Shown piece after piece: positions 29,388 through 40,764 of a stretch of 64,000 nt of DNA. The position numbers and the translations under genes are program-made. This stretch comes from Nymphalis io (taxonomy: Eukaryota; Arthropoda; Insecta; Lepidoptera; Nymphalidae). Where the stretch lies: NCBI RefSeq assembly GCF_905147045.1, contig NC_065905.1:4650001-4714000 (forward strand), written 5' to 3'. The notes beneath the pieces were generated by a model. The model had not been told where the DNA came from. It was given only the letters and a program-made list of their open reading frames with translations, and searched no databases. Numbering within the stretch: the stretch's first letter is position 1; the number at the start of each line of letters is the position of its first letter.

Positions 29388-29682
29388 CTGGTGGTAGGGC
29401 TTTGTGCAAGCTCGTCTGGGTAGGTACCACCCACTCATCAGATATTCTACCGCAAAACAGCAATACTTGATATTGTTGTGTTCCGGTTTGAAGGGTGAGT
29501 GAGCCAGTGTAATTACAGGCACAAGGGACATAAAATCTTAGTTCCCAAGGTTGGTGGCGCATTGGATATGTAAGCGATGGTTGACATTTCTTACAATGCC
29601 AATGTCTAAGAGCGTTGGTGACCACTTACCATCAGGTGGCCCATATGCTCGTCCGCCTTCCTATTCTATAAAAAAAAAAAAA
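29388..29682 (+). mobile_element. SINE-A copy, sense, full length, young subfamily
   Basis: CTGGTGGTAGGGCTTTGTG to CTATTCTATAAAAAAAAA. It carries GGATATGTAAGCG and the AGAGCGTTGGTG variant, both shared with the copy inside LINE-1 at 8.3 kb. Confidence 0.94.
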
Positions 29683-30263
29683 TACTTTTGTTTATTGCAT
29701 CATATTGTAAATTACGTCTGCTAAAGACGTAACATTTTAAGTATTTGTTACGGATATTATGGTGCTTTGTCTTAACAGACGAAAATTTTAACAAACTTTA
29801 TATGATATCAAAAAACTCTACATTAAGTTATATATTATTGGGTAGTAAATAATGTTTTATATATAAGTAAAGTATTTAGTTATTAATTATATAGTTAGTA
29901 ATTATATATAAGTAAAGTATGTTACTGTATATAAGTAAAGTATGTTTACTAAATATGACATCTTGAAAATATCCCTATATATATAAGATAAAATAAATCG
30001 TTTTCAATATCGATATAATATTATTTCTAATATCGATAACTATTTGGTATGCCCCATCATTCGTAGGAGTTAAAAAAACTCCAAATTTATTAAAACGGTA
30101 CACACTCCAAGGTCTCACTTGGTAACTTCGAAGTGTGATTTAAAAGCAATTCCATGTTTTTCTGTAGTAAATATATTCAATTACTTGATAATGGTATTTT
30201 TAATAAGATATATACATACATAAATCAAAAGAAAATTTAAAATTATGCAAATATTTTAAGTCG
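29683..30263. other. AT-rich DNA with short ATATAAGTAAAGTA repeats
   Basis: TATATAAGTAAAGTAT recurs three times between about 29858 and 29942, a minor local tandem. Nothing coding. Confidence 0.4.
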
Positions 30264-30437
30264 TCTGGGTAGTATTTTTGTGTTTAAAGGGTTAGCGAGC
30301 CAGTCTAACTATAGGCTCGAGGGACATAACATCTTAGTTTCTAAGTTTGGTGGCGCATTGGCTATGTAAGGGTTGATTAATATTTCTTACAATGCCAATG
30401 TCAATGGGTGGTGGTCACTTACCAACAGGTACCCAAT
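30264..30437 (+). mobile_element. SINE-A copy, sense, partial
   Basis: CGTCTGGGTAGTATTTTTG, AGGGTTAGCGAGCCAGTC, ACATAACATCTTAGTTTC and GGTCACTTACCAACAGGTAC. Old subfamily with internal deletions. Confidence 0.72.
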
Positions 30438-30671
30438 CATAAGGCTAGCAACAGATAATATAACGCAAGGTCACAAGATGTGTTCAAAATTTCTTTACAA
30501 TAATACTATAATAATAAAATAAATATAATATAATAAACTTAGCCTATACGGTAACTTCATCATATTTGTAAATAAATACGTGAATTTCAAAAGCGACGTA
30601 TATTTTTTTAAAGTGGAAGTAAACTTATATCATTCGACAGATACTCTTGTATAGATGATCACTCAAAATTG

Positions 30672-30715
30672 GCTGGCCCGTTGGCGCAGTGTGTGTAGAC
30701 TGCGGATACTACACG
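30672..30715 (+). mobile_element. tRNA-like SINE head fragment
   Basis: CTGGCCCGTTGGCGCAGTG matches an A-box region seen in a common tRNA-derived lepidopteran SINE. No B box follows before AT-rich sequence. Confidence 0.4.
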
Positions 30716-31063
30716 ACAACTTAAACATTAAAATAAATAAATAATAATAATAAAACAAATTAATTAAAAGATATTTTCTGTTTTGTTTCAGATTCAAATC
30801 GGCATCATAAAGGAAGAATGTGAATGTAGGATGAATCAAAAAGTGATAAACCAGTGCATTAATTAAAATAAAAAAATATATATATTAAATTCAATAATAT
30901 TGAATTCTCTAGAATGGAATTCACTGTGCTGCAAAAATAGGATATACTACATACAATATTTTAACCTACGAAAATAATTTTCAAAACATTATGTATCTTG
31001 AAAAATCTATATCTAGTAACAATAATAGTAAGATAGTATATATTTAGTTAAATATTTCGAACA

Positions 31064-31204
31064 ATGAAACTTAGTGTGAGTGCGTATCGCGCACATGCGG
31101 CTGCGCATAAGAAAATACTGACGTCGTCCTACCAACAGCACTATGGGAGTACCGCGGCGCCGCCATCTTGCAACCCTTTGCAACCACCTAACTTCACACC
31201 ACAG
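31064..31204 (+). CDS. Candidate 5' coding exon, protein unrecognised
   Basis: ATG at 31064 (context CGAACAATGA) opens 47 codons, MKLSVSAYRAHAAAHKKI through QQHYGSTAAPPS to NFTPQ, ending exactly at CACAG|GTAAGT, a consensus splice donor. An in-frame TAA at 31049-31051 with no AG between it and the ATG means that, if this frame is used, the ATG must be the start, so this would be a first coding exon ending in phase 0. The block is clearly GC-richer than its flanks. The peptide is Ala/Ser/Pro/Gln-rich, as in disordered N-termini of regulators, but I do not recognise it. No downstream exon is identifiable, and a single-exon call can be coincidence. Confidence 0.42.
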
Positions 31205-32637
31205 GTAAGTTTTCAAAATTATCTCCATTATATTTTTAAAATGTTTTTAATTGTAAATTAAGATTTATTATTTATTCGCGTATTTTCTGCTTAAAGCGAA
31301 ACAAAATGGAGTTCATGATTTTAGAAGTCTATGTACTCTGATTGTTAAGCTACTTCATGTTGCATATAATATATTAACAAATTATCATTAGCTTTATCTA
31401 AATGCGGACTACAATCCTATACGCATATGTGAAAATCAGAATAGGATTAATCAGTCGAACAGGCAATCGTATGAAATCTGATTACGTCGACTACAAGATC
31501 ATCCGATTCCGATTAATACCCGGAAGCAACTTGATCATGTTCGTATTTTTCCGAATTTCCGAGTTTTTTTTAGAATTGATTTGTTCCAATAACATGTTAT
31601 GTATTTGTATTGAATCGACCATATTATAGCGAAAATAATTTTGATCCGCCCGCGTCCGTACTATTAGCAATCGAGTGATAAAATTTCTCTCCGGATACGG
31701 TTCGTATGTAGTCAATAGCATACCGATCTCGGTTTTTTTCGGATCCGCATATTCCGGGTGCTTGTAGTCTGAACCCTATTGAACCGCATAGTCTATGTGC
31801 TTTTTAAATTTAACATGGCGGATATGAATTGCATAATTATATTTCATGTATTATGTAATTATGCAATCCTATGTTTGTATACTTGTATATTTTTTTTTCC
31901 ATTCATACCCACAAACTTGTACTTGCTAACCAGTATTATTAGCTAATCTAATTACTAAATTGCAAACAGCATTGTTTGCAAACAACAACAAAAAAAATAA
32001 GGAAGGTCGAACAAAATTTTGGACTTAATCTTTTTTAGGGTAATTTTTCAAAGACTTTTACTTGAAGTAATATCGTTATTTTGATTTAATCAATCATCCT
32101 ATAATATTGATATAATAAATTTAAGAGCGATATTTATTTTATAAGTATTATATAGGAGCCTCACTTATTTTTTTTTATGTATTCGGTTTATCAGCATTTT
32201 TTACAATAATACATAGGTATAAAACTTACAACTTATCAATACACGCGTGATTGTGCAACCATTTAAAATGAAAACAGCATTCGTATTATTAAAGCTATAG
32301 ACTAAATATATATAAATGTTGATAAGGCATAGATAAAAATTGTATTTAATAAAAAAAAGAAAAATTTTGTTGATAATAAAAGAATATTCAAAAATAATTA
32401 TACAAAACACATAATATCATAATCAAATGTAGCATACAGATGATAATTATTGGCTATAAGATATGATACGACAGGAAAAGAGGGCACAAAAAAACCCATA
32501 AAATCGGCTTTATAAATCGGTCGAAACACAATTAAGATAAGAAGATATTGGTCAAAAGAGTCATCGTATACATCCATTGTATTTCAGAATCCGTTGTATA
32601 GACTAGCGAGGCATGGAATTAGTTAAGCATTGCTGTT
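31205..32637. other. AT-rich DNA, possible intron
   Basis: If 31064-31204 is an exon this is its intron. It contains an 11-bp inverted repeat (TTGCATAATTA ... TAATTATGCAA, about 31827-31865) and a frame of 75 codons at 31402-31629 with no recognised content. Confidence 0.3.
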
Positions 32638-32712
32638 TTCTTCTTTCGAATGTCAAATCAATAACGACAGAAAGAGAGAAATTAAATAAGCAAGGCTTAT
32701 AAGTAAGTATAT
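32638..32712. repeat. Dispersed repeat copy (pair with 53625-53712)
   Basis: TTCTTCTTTCGAATGTCAAA, TCAATAACGACAGAAAGAG and TTATAAGTA occur in the same order as at 53.6 kb. It may be a MITE-like end; the family is not recognised. Confidence 0.55.
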
Positions 32713-32727
32713 GTTTACTTCAAATTA

Positions 32728-33012
32728 CTGGTGGCAGGGCTTTGTGCAAGCTCGTTTGGATAGGTACTACCCACTCAACAGATATTCTAACGCAAAACAG
32801 CAGTACTTGGTATTGTTTTGTTCCGGTTTTAAGGGTGTGTGAGCTAGTGTAATTACAGGCACAAGGGACAAAACATCTTAATATCCAAGGTTGGTGGCGC
32901 ATTGGCGATGTAAGCAACGGTTAACATTTCTTACAATGCCAATGTCTATAGGCGTTTGTGACCACTTACCATCAGGCCCATATGCTCGTACCGCCTTTCT
33001 ATGCAAAAAAAA
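32728..33012 (+). mobile_element. SINE-A copy, sense, full length, older subfamily
   Basis: CTGGTGGCAGGGCTTTGTG to CGCCTTTCTATGCAAAAAAA. Carries ACAAAACATCTTAATATCC. The 3' module reads CCACTTACCATCAGG with the following TGG lost. Confidence 0.9.
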
Positions 33013-33234
33013 TGTTCATAGGTTTCAAGCGACGTCCTCATTGTGTACAAGAGGTCTCACTTATAATGCGCACTTTATATGAAAATTGCACTTCTAATTG
33101 CTTACCTCAAAGAAATTCACTATTAACTGAATAGTTTGAATTCACATATTATATCATAGCTCGTAGTTTTTCTAATTGGGGCTATTATTCGTTGGATTTT
33201 TTTTATAAATACAAATAAATTGTTTTAAATATTA

Positions 33235-33420
33235 TGCAAAACTTTGTCCGCGGTTTCGCTCGATGGCTCGCTGAGAGGAGGAAATAGATGTTAAGTTAGC
33301 TACCTATGTGTTAAGTCAGGATATAAGCTATATCTATTCAGTTGAGTCAACAAATATCCAAACGGACTCTTATTTCAATCTATATTTAAAAAGATAAATT
33401 AAATTTAAAGGTACAACTGG
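33235..33420 (+). repeat. Degraded dispersed repeat (TTTGTCCGCGG type)
   Basis: ACTTTGTCCGCGGTTTCGC, GCTACCTATGTGTTAAGTC and AGCTATATCTATTC match the layout of a frequent lepidopteran repeat, also hinted at in 23.59 kb. Confidence 0.45.
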
Positions 33421-34131
33421 TTCAGAATGTAGATTCTACCTATTCTACCTCTTCTATCATATAATTTTAATAATTATGTATACAATTAATTACATAAATT
33501 AAATATTGTAAATCATCATATCACTAAATGTAAATAAAATGGACCTAGGTAACAATTTTCCGATCATATGGATATTTCAATCTCCAACAAGCCGTATAAA
33601 CTCTAAACATATACAAACTTCGACAGACACGTTGAACCTTCACGAGTTTTATGAAAGATGACTTTTGTTCTTGAGTTGTTTTCGAGAAGTGTCCATTTCG
33701 CTTTATTGAATTTTATCGGATATCATGACTCGGAAATTCTTTCCGAGTAAATAGTACATTTGATAGAATTTTCGGATCAGAGTTTGGGAAAATGCGCCTC
33801 GATATAATTTCAGGAAAAATATTGTTGTTGTTTATCAAAGTATACATAAACATTTAATCTTCATATATCTGAATATGTACATAAAAGTAATCTATAAATG
33901 CCCGTTAGTCTAGGAAAACATAAAGAGAAAACAACACGTACTAAAAAAATCTATTCACATTTGTATGGCCGTCAACAAAAGCTTTAAATAAGTTCAAAAC
34001 CTTTAACAAAAGAAGAATGGCTAGCTGTAGAGCATTAAATATTCGTATTGGTAATATTTCTATTGATATGTAAGAGTGTCTAAGCGACTGAATGAAGACT
34101 GAATGCTTAAACGTCTGAACGAATATATATA
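33421..34131. other. AT-rich DNA without recognised feature
   Basis: No gene or repeat recognised. Confidence 0.3.
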
Positions 34132-34266
34132 TAGGGAGGGCTTTGTGCAAGCCCTGCCGGCTTAGTAACACTCAACACTTTTCTACCAACAAACAACACT
34201 ACTTATACTTGTATTCCGGTTTGAAGGGTGAGTCAGGCAGTGTAACTACAGGCACAAGTGACATCA
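34132..34266 (+). mobile_element. SINE-A copy, sense, 3'-truncated
   Basis: GGGAGGGCTTTGTGCAAGCC, TTTCTACCAACAAACAAC, GTATTCCGGTTTGAAGGG and CTACAGGCACAAGTGACATC; similarity then stops and an antisense Metulj head follows within 30 bp. Confidence 0.78.
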
Positions 34267-34293
34267 TATATTCGAAAGATATGAACACAGTAA

Positions 34294-34390
34294 AGATTAC
34301 AAATTAAGCACATGAAAATTCCTCCTTGCATGAACCCAAAATCTTCGGTTAAGATTTAGATGTTTAACTGTTGGACCATCTCGGCTCTCA
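34294..34390 (-). mobile_element. Metulj-type SINE head, antisense
   Basis: AAATTAAGCACATGAAAATTC, AATCTTCGGTTAAGATT and GGACCATCTCGGCTC complement the central part, anticodon-arm region and A box. The 3' half is absent. Confidence 0.7.
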
Positions 34391-34675
34391 TACTACATTT
34401 ACTTAATACAATTATGTACGTACTAATACCCTTTTATGATAATAACATCGTAATTAAGTCTTCAACAGTGGAAGACAGATAAACCTTTTGAATATTACGA
34501 ATATTAAACTCAAATTAACATTTTGCGAAAACCATATGTATATTTCATAAGAATCGATTCCGTAAACTTATTTAATTCCATTCGGCTTCAATCAAATGTA
34601 AATAATATACCAATAAGTCTTATATAATCTGTGATGATCGAGATAACAAAATAACCTTTAGTTTGTATACACAAA

Positions 34676-34905
34676 GGGAAAGTTCTAGTGAAATATAAAT
34701 GAGTGTGGTTTGAATATTTCATATTCATGAATAATCTTCCTTTCACGAATCCATTAATTTACCGTGTATTTTTTATATTATCTATAATAAATATCGTATA
34801 TATTTAATGCTCTTTTTCTATAAACCCATAGGTTTGCTGAGAGTTAATTTGAAATGGGTAACAAAAATTTTTAAAAATGAAACTGTAAATAATTCTGTAT
34901 AAACA
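34676..34905. repeat. Diverged repeat copy 1 (pair with 35466-35650)
   Basis: TAGTGAAATATAAATGAG, CTTCCTTTCACGAATCC and ATTAATTTACCGTGTATTTT recur in order about 0.79 kb downstream. Confidence 0.6.
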
Positions 34906-35465
34906 AACTCTAAAAACTGAAAACGTGAACGGAAACGTGAAATGTCAGAAAGTATATACGAAATTGGCGTGCATCAGAATGACTATACAAAATGACGGAT
35001 CAGCTTTAAAATACTACCAGCATTTAGTACCTATTTATTTTATTTAGTACCTTTGTATCAATATTTGATACCCAACATACTATTATCAATGATAAAAAAG
35101 ATTTTATTAGCAAAGAATGCATATCGATTTAATTTTAATTATTCTGTAAAATAACTAAATTTGTTACTTTATTTTTATTTTCTTTACTAAAAGCACGTAA
35201 TTCAATATGAATTATTATTTAATAAGTGGAATGTAGTCAAGTGTAATTCTTTATTTTACCATCAATTATTAGAATTCTTAATGTTGTCTTTTATATTTTT
35301 TTGATTTCTCTAATATACGCGGGTGGTGGTGATTTCTTACAATCAGGTTGCCTAAGTTTTTTTATTGTTTTCTATAAAAAAATCATAAGCCATAATTGTT
35401 TTAAAAAATGTATAAGCTTTTATCTGGAAGATACATATAAACGGACAGAAGAAAAACACAATGAG

Positions 35466-35650
35466 CAAGTTATAGTGAAATTTAATTGAAATGATTTGAA
35501 TAATTCATATTTATAAATTATCCTTCCTTTCATGAATCCATTAATTTACAGCGTATTTATAATATTTTACATAGATACTCTCTTTATGTAGATTTTTGAG
35601 TTACAAACTTTGAAATGTACCACAGAAACCATACAATTAAGTTTTGAAAG
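35466..35650. repeat. Diverged repeat copy 2 (pair with 34676-34905)
   Basis: TAGTGAAATTTAATTGAAATG, CTTCCTTTCATGAATCC and ATTAATTTACAGCGTATTT parallel copy 1; the downstream TTTGAAATGTACC also has a counterpart (TTTGAAATGGGTAAC). Confidence 0.6.
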
Positions 35651-36065
35651 TTAGATATATAATTTCATAAATAAGGTATTTTAAAATTAAAATAAGTAAC
35701 AAAAAAATTACAGCTCTAATAATAAAATTTACTTTGTTATTTATTCTTTTATCGACTTACTTATTCCACAAAGGCTGAATATTTAAAATTAATATCGAAC
35801 AATTAAATCAAAAACATAACTCAATTAAAGGTTAACTTATAATACCAAGTTTTCAACTCCCCAAAGTCAATGCATCCCTCCTGGGAAAGGTTTTCCATTT
35901 CTATTATAAAATAGCGCACATATTTTTAACCTTTCCTTTAAACATCATATAAAAAATCATATGTTATGAAAATTAATAACCGACAAGAAAAACTTATACT
36001 TGAGATCTACGACCTTATATCTGGTTAATGCAATAAAATATCATCTTTGTCAACCATAAATATAT
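35651..36065. other. AT-rich DNA without recognised feature
   Basis: No gene or repeat recognised. Confidence 0.3.
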
Positions 36066-36258
36066 ATTATCATCATCCTTTTGTTGTCCACTGCTGGACA
36101 TAGGCCGCTCCAATTGCAGGCCACTGAGCTCGATCCTCAGCTCTCAATCTCCATCTGCTGCTTGCATACGCAAGGTGGCTGGCACTCCTCACTCCACCTA
36201 GTTGGAGGGCGTCCTACGCTACGTGTATATTCCAGGCCCAGATTCAACGGGGAAATAC
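36066..36258 (-). pseudogene. RTE-type LINE 3'-terminal fragment
   Basis: TTATCATCATCC at the left is the complement of the terminal microsatellite. GTCCACTGCTGGACATAGG and the following sequence complement the conserved RTE C-terminus (YVQQWT-like end). On the minus strand GGACGCCCTCCAACTAGGTGG recalls the GRPPTRW codons, now with a stop. Different subfamily from the 20-kb element. Confidence 0.72.
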
Positions 36259-36277
36259 TGTTAGTAAATATTTTTGC

Positions 36278-36331
36278 ACTACTATAAAAATCATGATCGT
36301 GTGATCGTGTGATCATGATTTTTATAGTAGT
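36278..36331. repeat. Perfect inverted repeat, 21-bp arms, 12-nt loop
   Basis: Arms 36278-36298 and 36311-36331 (ACTACTATAAAAATCATG-) are exact reverse complements. The loop region repeats GTGTGATC. Lies 20 bp past the RTE fragment. Confidence 0.95.
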
Positions 36332-36819
36332 TCATGATTATTTAAGTAACAATCTGGCTAAAAAATATATCCTCGAAACTTCTAGAAGGCTTTCCACTTC
36401 GTCCGAAGAGCGGATATTACAAACTTTTGTTTGCAAACTTCGCGAATTGTAGGAGAAATAAATAATCTGTACTTTATTGTGGTTATATTTTGGTTCATAT
36501 GGAACTAGGCCGATGCTTGGATTCAAATATCAGTTAGGAGTAATGTGACTTATTTCATTCTTGCTGAGGAATCTTTATGAATCAAGTGATATATGAATTA
36601 AAATCAATATAAACCTGATTCATGTAGACTCTTACAAGCATTGTTTCATTGGTTTGAAATAAATTGTAGCGAAAAGAACTAGCGCAAAACTCTGAAATTT
36701 CTATTTTCTAGTCACTAAATTACATAATTATATTATAATATTCATAAAATACACACATTTAAATATTCTGCCTGAAATCAACTATTGCTAACTCCACGCT
36801 TTATTATCCTAATTTATAT

Positions 36820-37022
36820 AATAAATTCGAAAGTGAGTTTGCTTGAAACTAATAGTTTCTGCCCACGGCTTTCGCGTCAGAACTCCTCAGATATTACGTA
36901 AAAGTAGCCTATATCTGTTCGAAATTCCTGAGTACTAATCCATGAAAATCACTTCAGTGGTTTCGTCGTTAAAGCTCAACAGACAGACAGAGTTATTTTT
37001 GAATTTATAATATTAGTATAGA
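36820..37022 (-). repeat. Degraded dispersed repeat ending ATATTAGTATAGAT
   Basis: TTCAGTGGTTTCGTCGTTAA, CAACAGACAGACAGAGTT and TTATAATATTAGTATAGAT are typical of a frequent lepidopteran repeat; the opposite-orientation counterpart runs off the window end at 63.9 kb. Confidence 0.5.
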
Positions 37023-37091
37023 TTAACACTTACACGGTAACAATAATAATTTGAATCGCACATGTGGAAATATAATAACAATAATAGTAAT

Positions 37092-37437
37092 GTTCTCCAG
37101 ACCGATTTCGGCCACGGCGGCCAATCTCAAGACAGACTAGCCAACTGCGCAGGAGATATACTGGTCCACAAGTGTGTGCGCAAACACAGGAGCACTCTCC
37201 ATTCCCTAACTCTCATAATCCGATGGGACGGCAATCCGACACGACCGGAAATAGTTCAGGCGCAGGACCTTTACGTGCTTTCCGAGGCACGGGAGTGTGT
37301 ACACTTCCAGCTTCCAAACTCCGGGCTGCTACTGAGAATTTAAAACCTAATAACTTTTTATTGGCCCGACCTGGGAATTGATCCCAGGACCTCCGGGTCT
37401 GCGGCCTTACATCAAGCCACTAGACCAACGAGGCAGT
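37092..37437 (-). mobile_element. SINE-C, full length, antisense
   Basis: CTCCAGACCGATTTCGGCC at the 3' end, GTGCTTTCCGAGGCACGGG in the body, then AATTGATCCCAGGACC (B-box complement) and CCACTAGACCAACGAGGCAG (A-box complement). Well preserved. Confidence 0.9.
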
Positions 37438-38440
37438 CATAATAACAATATAACAACAATCGTCAACAATACTAGGATGAATAACAAGTCTCGAATTATT
37501 GTATATAAATCTATAATCATAAGACTCGTAGCCTGTATAAAATGTAGAAACGCTGGCATTAAACCGTCGGTCCCGGTAGGCTAGCTTGGAAACTTTCCAA
37601 GTGGAATTGTGGTTTTTGTTACCGCGCTTAGCGGTTTGCAATACAAAACACCCTTTTCCTATTTATAACACAATGTTCTAGAATTCGGTAGGCGGTGAAT
37701 GGACCTGAATAATTCAATTTCTGTATTAAAACTTTATTTGAGCTTATTATCTATAAGATATAAGAATATAACAAAATATGAGTATTTTTATAAACTTGTT
37801 AAGTGTTATATATGTATGCGAAGCCACTGGTTCTTGATATTTTGCGACAATTAAAGCCTAGTTCTTATAATATATTTTGGTTTTAAACGAAGACAACGAA
37901 GCTCAATAAAAAATAACGGAATTAAGTTCATATTGCATTGTTCATAGTTCATACGAATTTTAATGGAAGTTGACGAGAAAAATCCGGGAATATCATTAAG
38001 ATTTTTGGTTTTACTTACAATTTATCTCGCGATCATTAGTGAATGAAAACATTTTCATTCCTTAATCAAACCCTTTTTAATTTTATCCCTTTATTGCTCT
38101 AAACGTCTCATTTACTTAATATTTATACGCAAACATCGAAAACTGTCGCACATGTTATAGTAAATAAAAAGAGGAATGAAACATATCACTCGTTATACAA
38201 ATTCATTATACAAATGTAGATGTGCGCCGCAATAATCTTCGAAACTACTATTAAAAACGAAACGTGGTCACGGGGCATTTTGCTAATGTGAAATATAAAT
38301 TCAAAGAAAAACAATAAAGAAATACGATGTATATACATAGCTTCGTTAATACATATATAGCAAACGTAAATAGCATACGCCTCACGCACAAGGGAGTAGA
38401 AAGCACCATCGGAGAGGATATCATAGTATAAGCGAGCGTC
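37438..38440. other. AT-rich DNA without recognised feature
   Basis: A short GC patch at about 37555-37630 (GTCGGTCCCGGTAGGC) is not recognised. Nothing coding. Confidence 0.3.
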
Positions 38441-38446
38441 TTGTCG

Positions 38447-38492
38447 TTTGACGTCACGGCATACGAGTGGCCGCGGCACGCGGCTTATATCA
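38447..38492 (-). promoter_or_regulatory. Possible core promoter with CRE and TATA-like box
   Basis: The GC-rich patch holds a perfect palindromic CRE/ATF site TGACGTCA at 38449-38456 and, on the minus strand, ATATAAG at 38484-38490 about 30 bp upstream of it. A TATA-driven minus-strand start near 38455-38460 would be geometrically reasonable. Downstream there is only a 97-codon frame of AT-rich character, so no gene can be attached. Confidence 0.25.
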
Positions 38493-39082
38493 AATGTTGT
38501 TTCATATCAAAAATACTCTCTTTATTTATTTAAATTATCAAAAAATCAACGCTCGTTGTAAAGGTAGGTAGAAATCTTACGATCTCAAATCATGACTCAC
38601 CCTTGTCAATTATTAACAAAGCGAGGCAGTTCGAAGCACTTGAGCGTCCTGGTGTGAGGTTAAAATATTAACGGAAATCCCCAATCCGAGCCATCTCATT
38701 TACTTGGGATATAAAGTGGGAACGAGATTTAAGGCTATAAGCCCCCATTTCAGAACACTCGATTTTAACTTGGACAACTGAAATCGATGACGTAAACAAT
38801 AAATATTTGTTTAATGAAATCTTATCACAACGACTAGATAATAAAATACAAGCAGATACAATACAATTCGCAGATTTTATACATACACACAAGATACAAG
38901 CAGTATTTTTATATTATTATTAAGTCATCCTTTCTGTAAGTTGATATTTTGGATGATTTTAATGGAATTTATTCAATCAACAATCAACAACAATAAATAA
39001 TATGTTTTATACATTAAATAATAAAGTAAGTTTATATTTAAAGAGTTACATCCGTTATTACGGTTGACATTGTATTAACTGT

Positions 39083-39315
39083 CGATGATGACCTGACCAA
39101 GGTGCAGTCACTTAAGAGAGACTCACCAACTGCGCGAGACAAATTATAATGCAGTGTTGTGCGCAAGGTTATCTATTTTTTCACTCTCATAATCCGATGG
39201 GATGGCAACACGACACGACGAGAAAAAGCTCAGTTGCTGCTTTAGATGTTCCCAAAGCGCGGGAGTGTAAATAATCTCAAATTTCCAGACTCCACGCTGC
39301 TACCGCTAATTTAAC
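39083..39315 (-). mobile_element. SINE-C, antisense, diverged, headless
   Basis: CACCAACTGCGCGAGACAAA, TCTCATAATCCGATGGGATGG and CGCGGGAGTGTAAATAATC match the body complement; the tRNA-like head is missing. Confidence 0.72.
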
Positions 39316-39775
39316 GGAAATGTTATACCGGATAATTCATGCGACTAAATTCACGCAAAAATTGGTATAGTGGTCATCGAAATAATCATTTCCGACATCT
39401 TTGTTAGTAACTAACAAAATCAGATAGAATGATATGAAGATAGTATTTTAAATAGTATCATAATTATGCTTATAAAAAAAATGGAGAATTTTTATTGATT
39501 TATTTTTATTTAGTACCAAAGTTTTTTTAAATTAAATTATTATGAACATTATATATTCGATTATTAATACTACCTATATTAAGACCTTACTAAGTAAAAT
39601 ATTATTTAAAGATTTAAAAAAAAAAATGTATCAGTTTTACAATATAATTATATTATGGGCGATACACTGGCTAATAGTACAGTTAATTATTGTTTTAATT
39701 CTGACTTAGTTTAAATATGGACGATATTGTAAGCTAGTAAAATTTATAAAATAATCTTTAAAAAAATTAATTTAA
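39316..39775. other. AT-rich DNA without recognised feature
   Basis: No gene or repeat recognised. Confidence 0.3.
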
Positions 39776-40069
39776 TTTTTTTTTTTTATATAATAGGAAA
39801 GTGGACGAGCATATGGGCCACCTAATGGTAAGTGGTCACCAAACGCCCTTAGACATTGGCATTGTAAGAAATGTCAACCATCGCTTATAGCCAATGCGCC
39901 ACCAACCTTGGGAACTAAGATTTTATGTTCCTTGTGCCTGTAATTACACTGGCTCACTCACCCTTCAAACCGGAACACAACAATATCAAGTATTGCTGTT
40001 TTGCGGTAGAATATCTGATGAGTGGGTGGTACCTACCCAGACGAGCTTGCACAAAGCCCTACCACCAGT
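39776..40069 (-). mobile_element. SINE-A copy, antisense, full length, young subfamily
   Basis: T-run, ATAATAGGAAAGTGGACG, CGCTTATAGCCAATGCGCC, AAGATTTTATGTTCC, ending CCCTACCACCAGT. Shares CAAACGCCCTTAG and the CGCTTATAGCC deletion with the 16.3-kb copy, the closest pair seen. Confidence 0.94.
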
Positions 40070-40443
40070 AAAAATCATACTTGTTTATATAGTCGGTAGC
40101 CCTTCCGTGAAATTCATGCTATTGGCCATGGCTATCTCTAAATCAAATTTCAATTAAATTCGTACATTGCATTTTGAGGTTACAATGTCGGTAGCTATAA
40201 AATGTTTAGCGCTACAATCCGCTATAGAATGGTATTTAATTAGTTAAGTTAATAATAGATTTATACAAATGCATTAACTCAAAATGATAATAATAAAACA
40301 ACAAATGAAGTAAATCAGTGCAAAAATATTATAAAAAATTGTTAAAAATTTATTATTAATCTACATATACTTTTTGCAAAAACATCCGATTGTTAATTCA
40401 TACATAATCTACATGAGTGTGAATTAATAAAATTAATAGGCAA

Positions 40444-40764
40444 TTTTTTTTATTATTATTACTTTTATTTAATATAGAATAGGAAGGCGGACGAGCATTT
40501 GATACCTGCATGCACCTGATGATAAGTGCTCACCAACGCCCATAAACATTGGCATTGTAACAAATGTTAACCATTGCTTACATCACCAATGTGCCACCAA
40601 CCTTAGGAACTAAAATGTTATGTCCCTTGTGCCTGTAATTACACTGGCTCACTCACCCTTCAAACCGGAACACAACAATACCAAGTGCTGCTGTTTTGCG
40701 GTAGAATAACTTATGAGTGTGTGGTACCTACCCAGACGAGCTTGCACAAAGCTCTACCACCAGT
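40444..40764 (-). mobile_element. SINE-A copy, antisense, full length, older subfamily
   Basis: TATAGAATAGGAAGGCGGACG to CTCTACCACCAGT, with AAAATGTTATGTCCC and CAATACCAAGTGC (older states). A small insertion disrupts GCATATGGGCC (reads GCATTTGATACCTGCATG). Confidence 0.9.
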
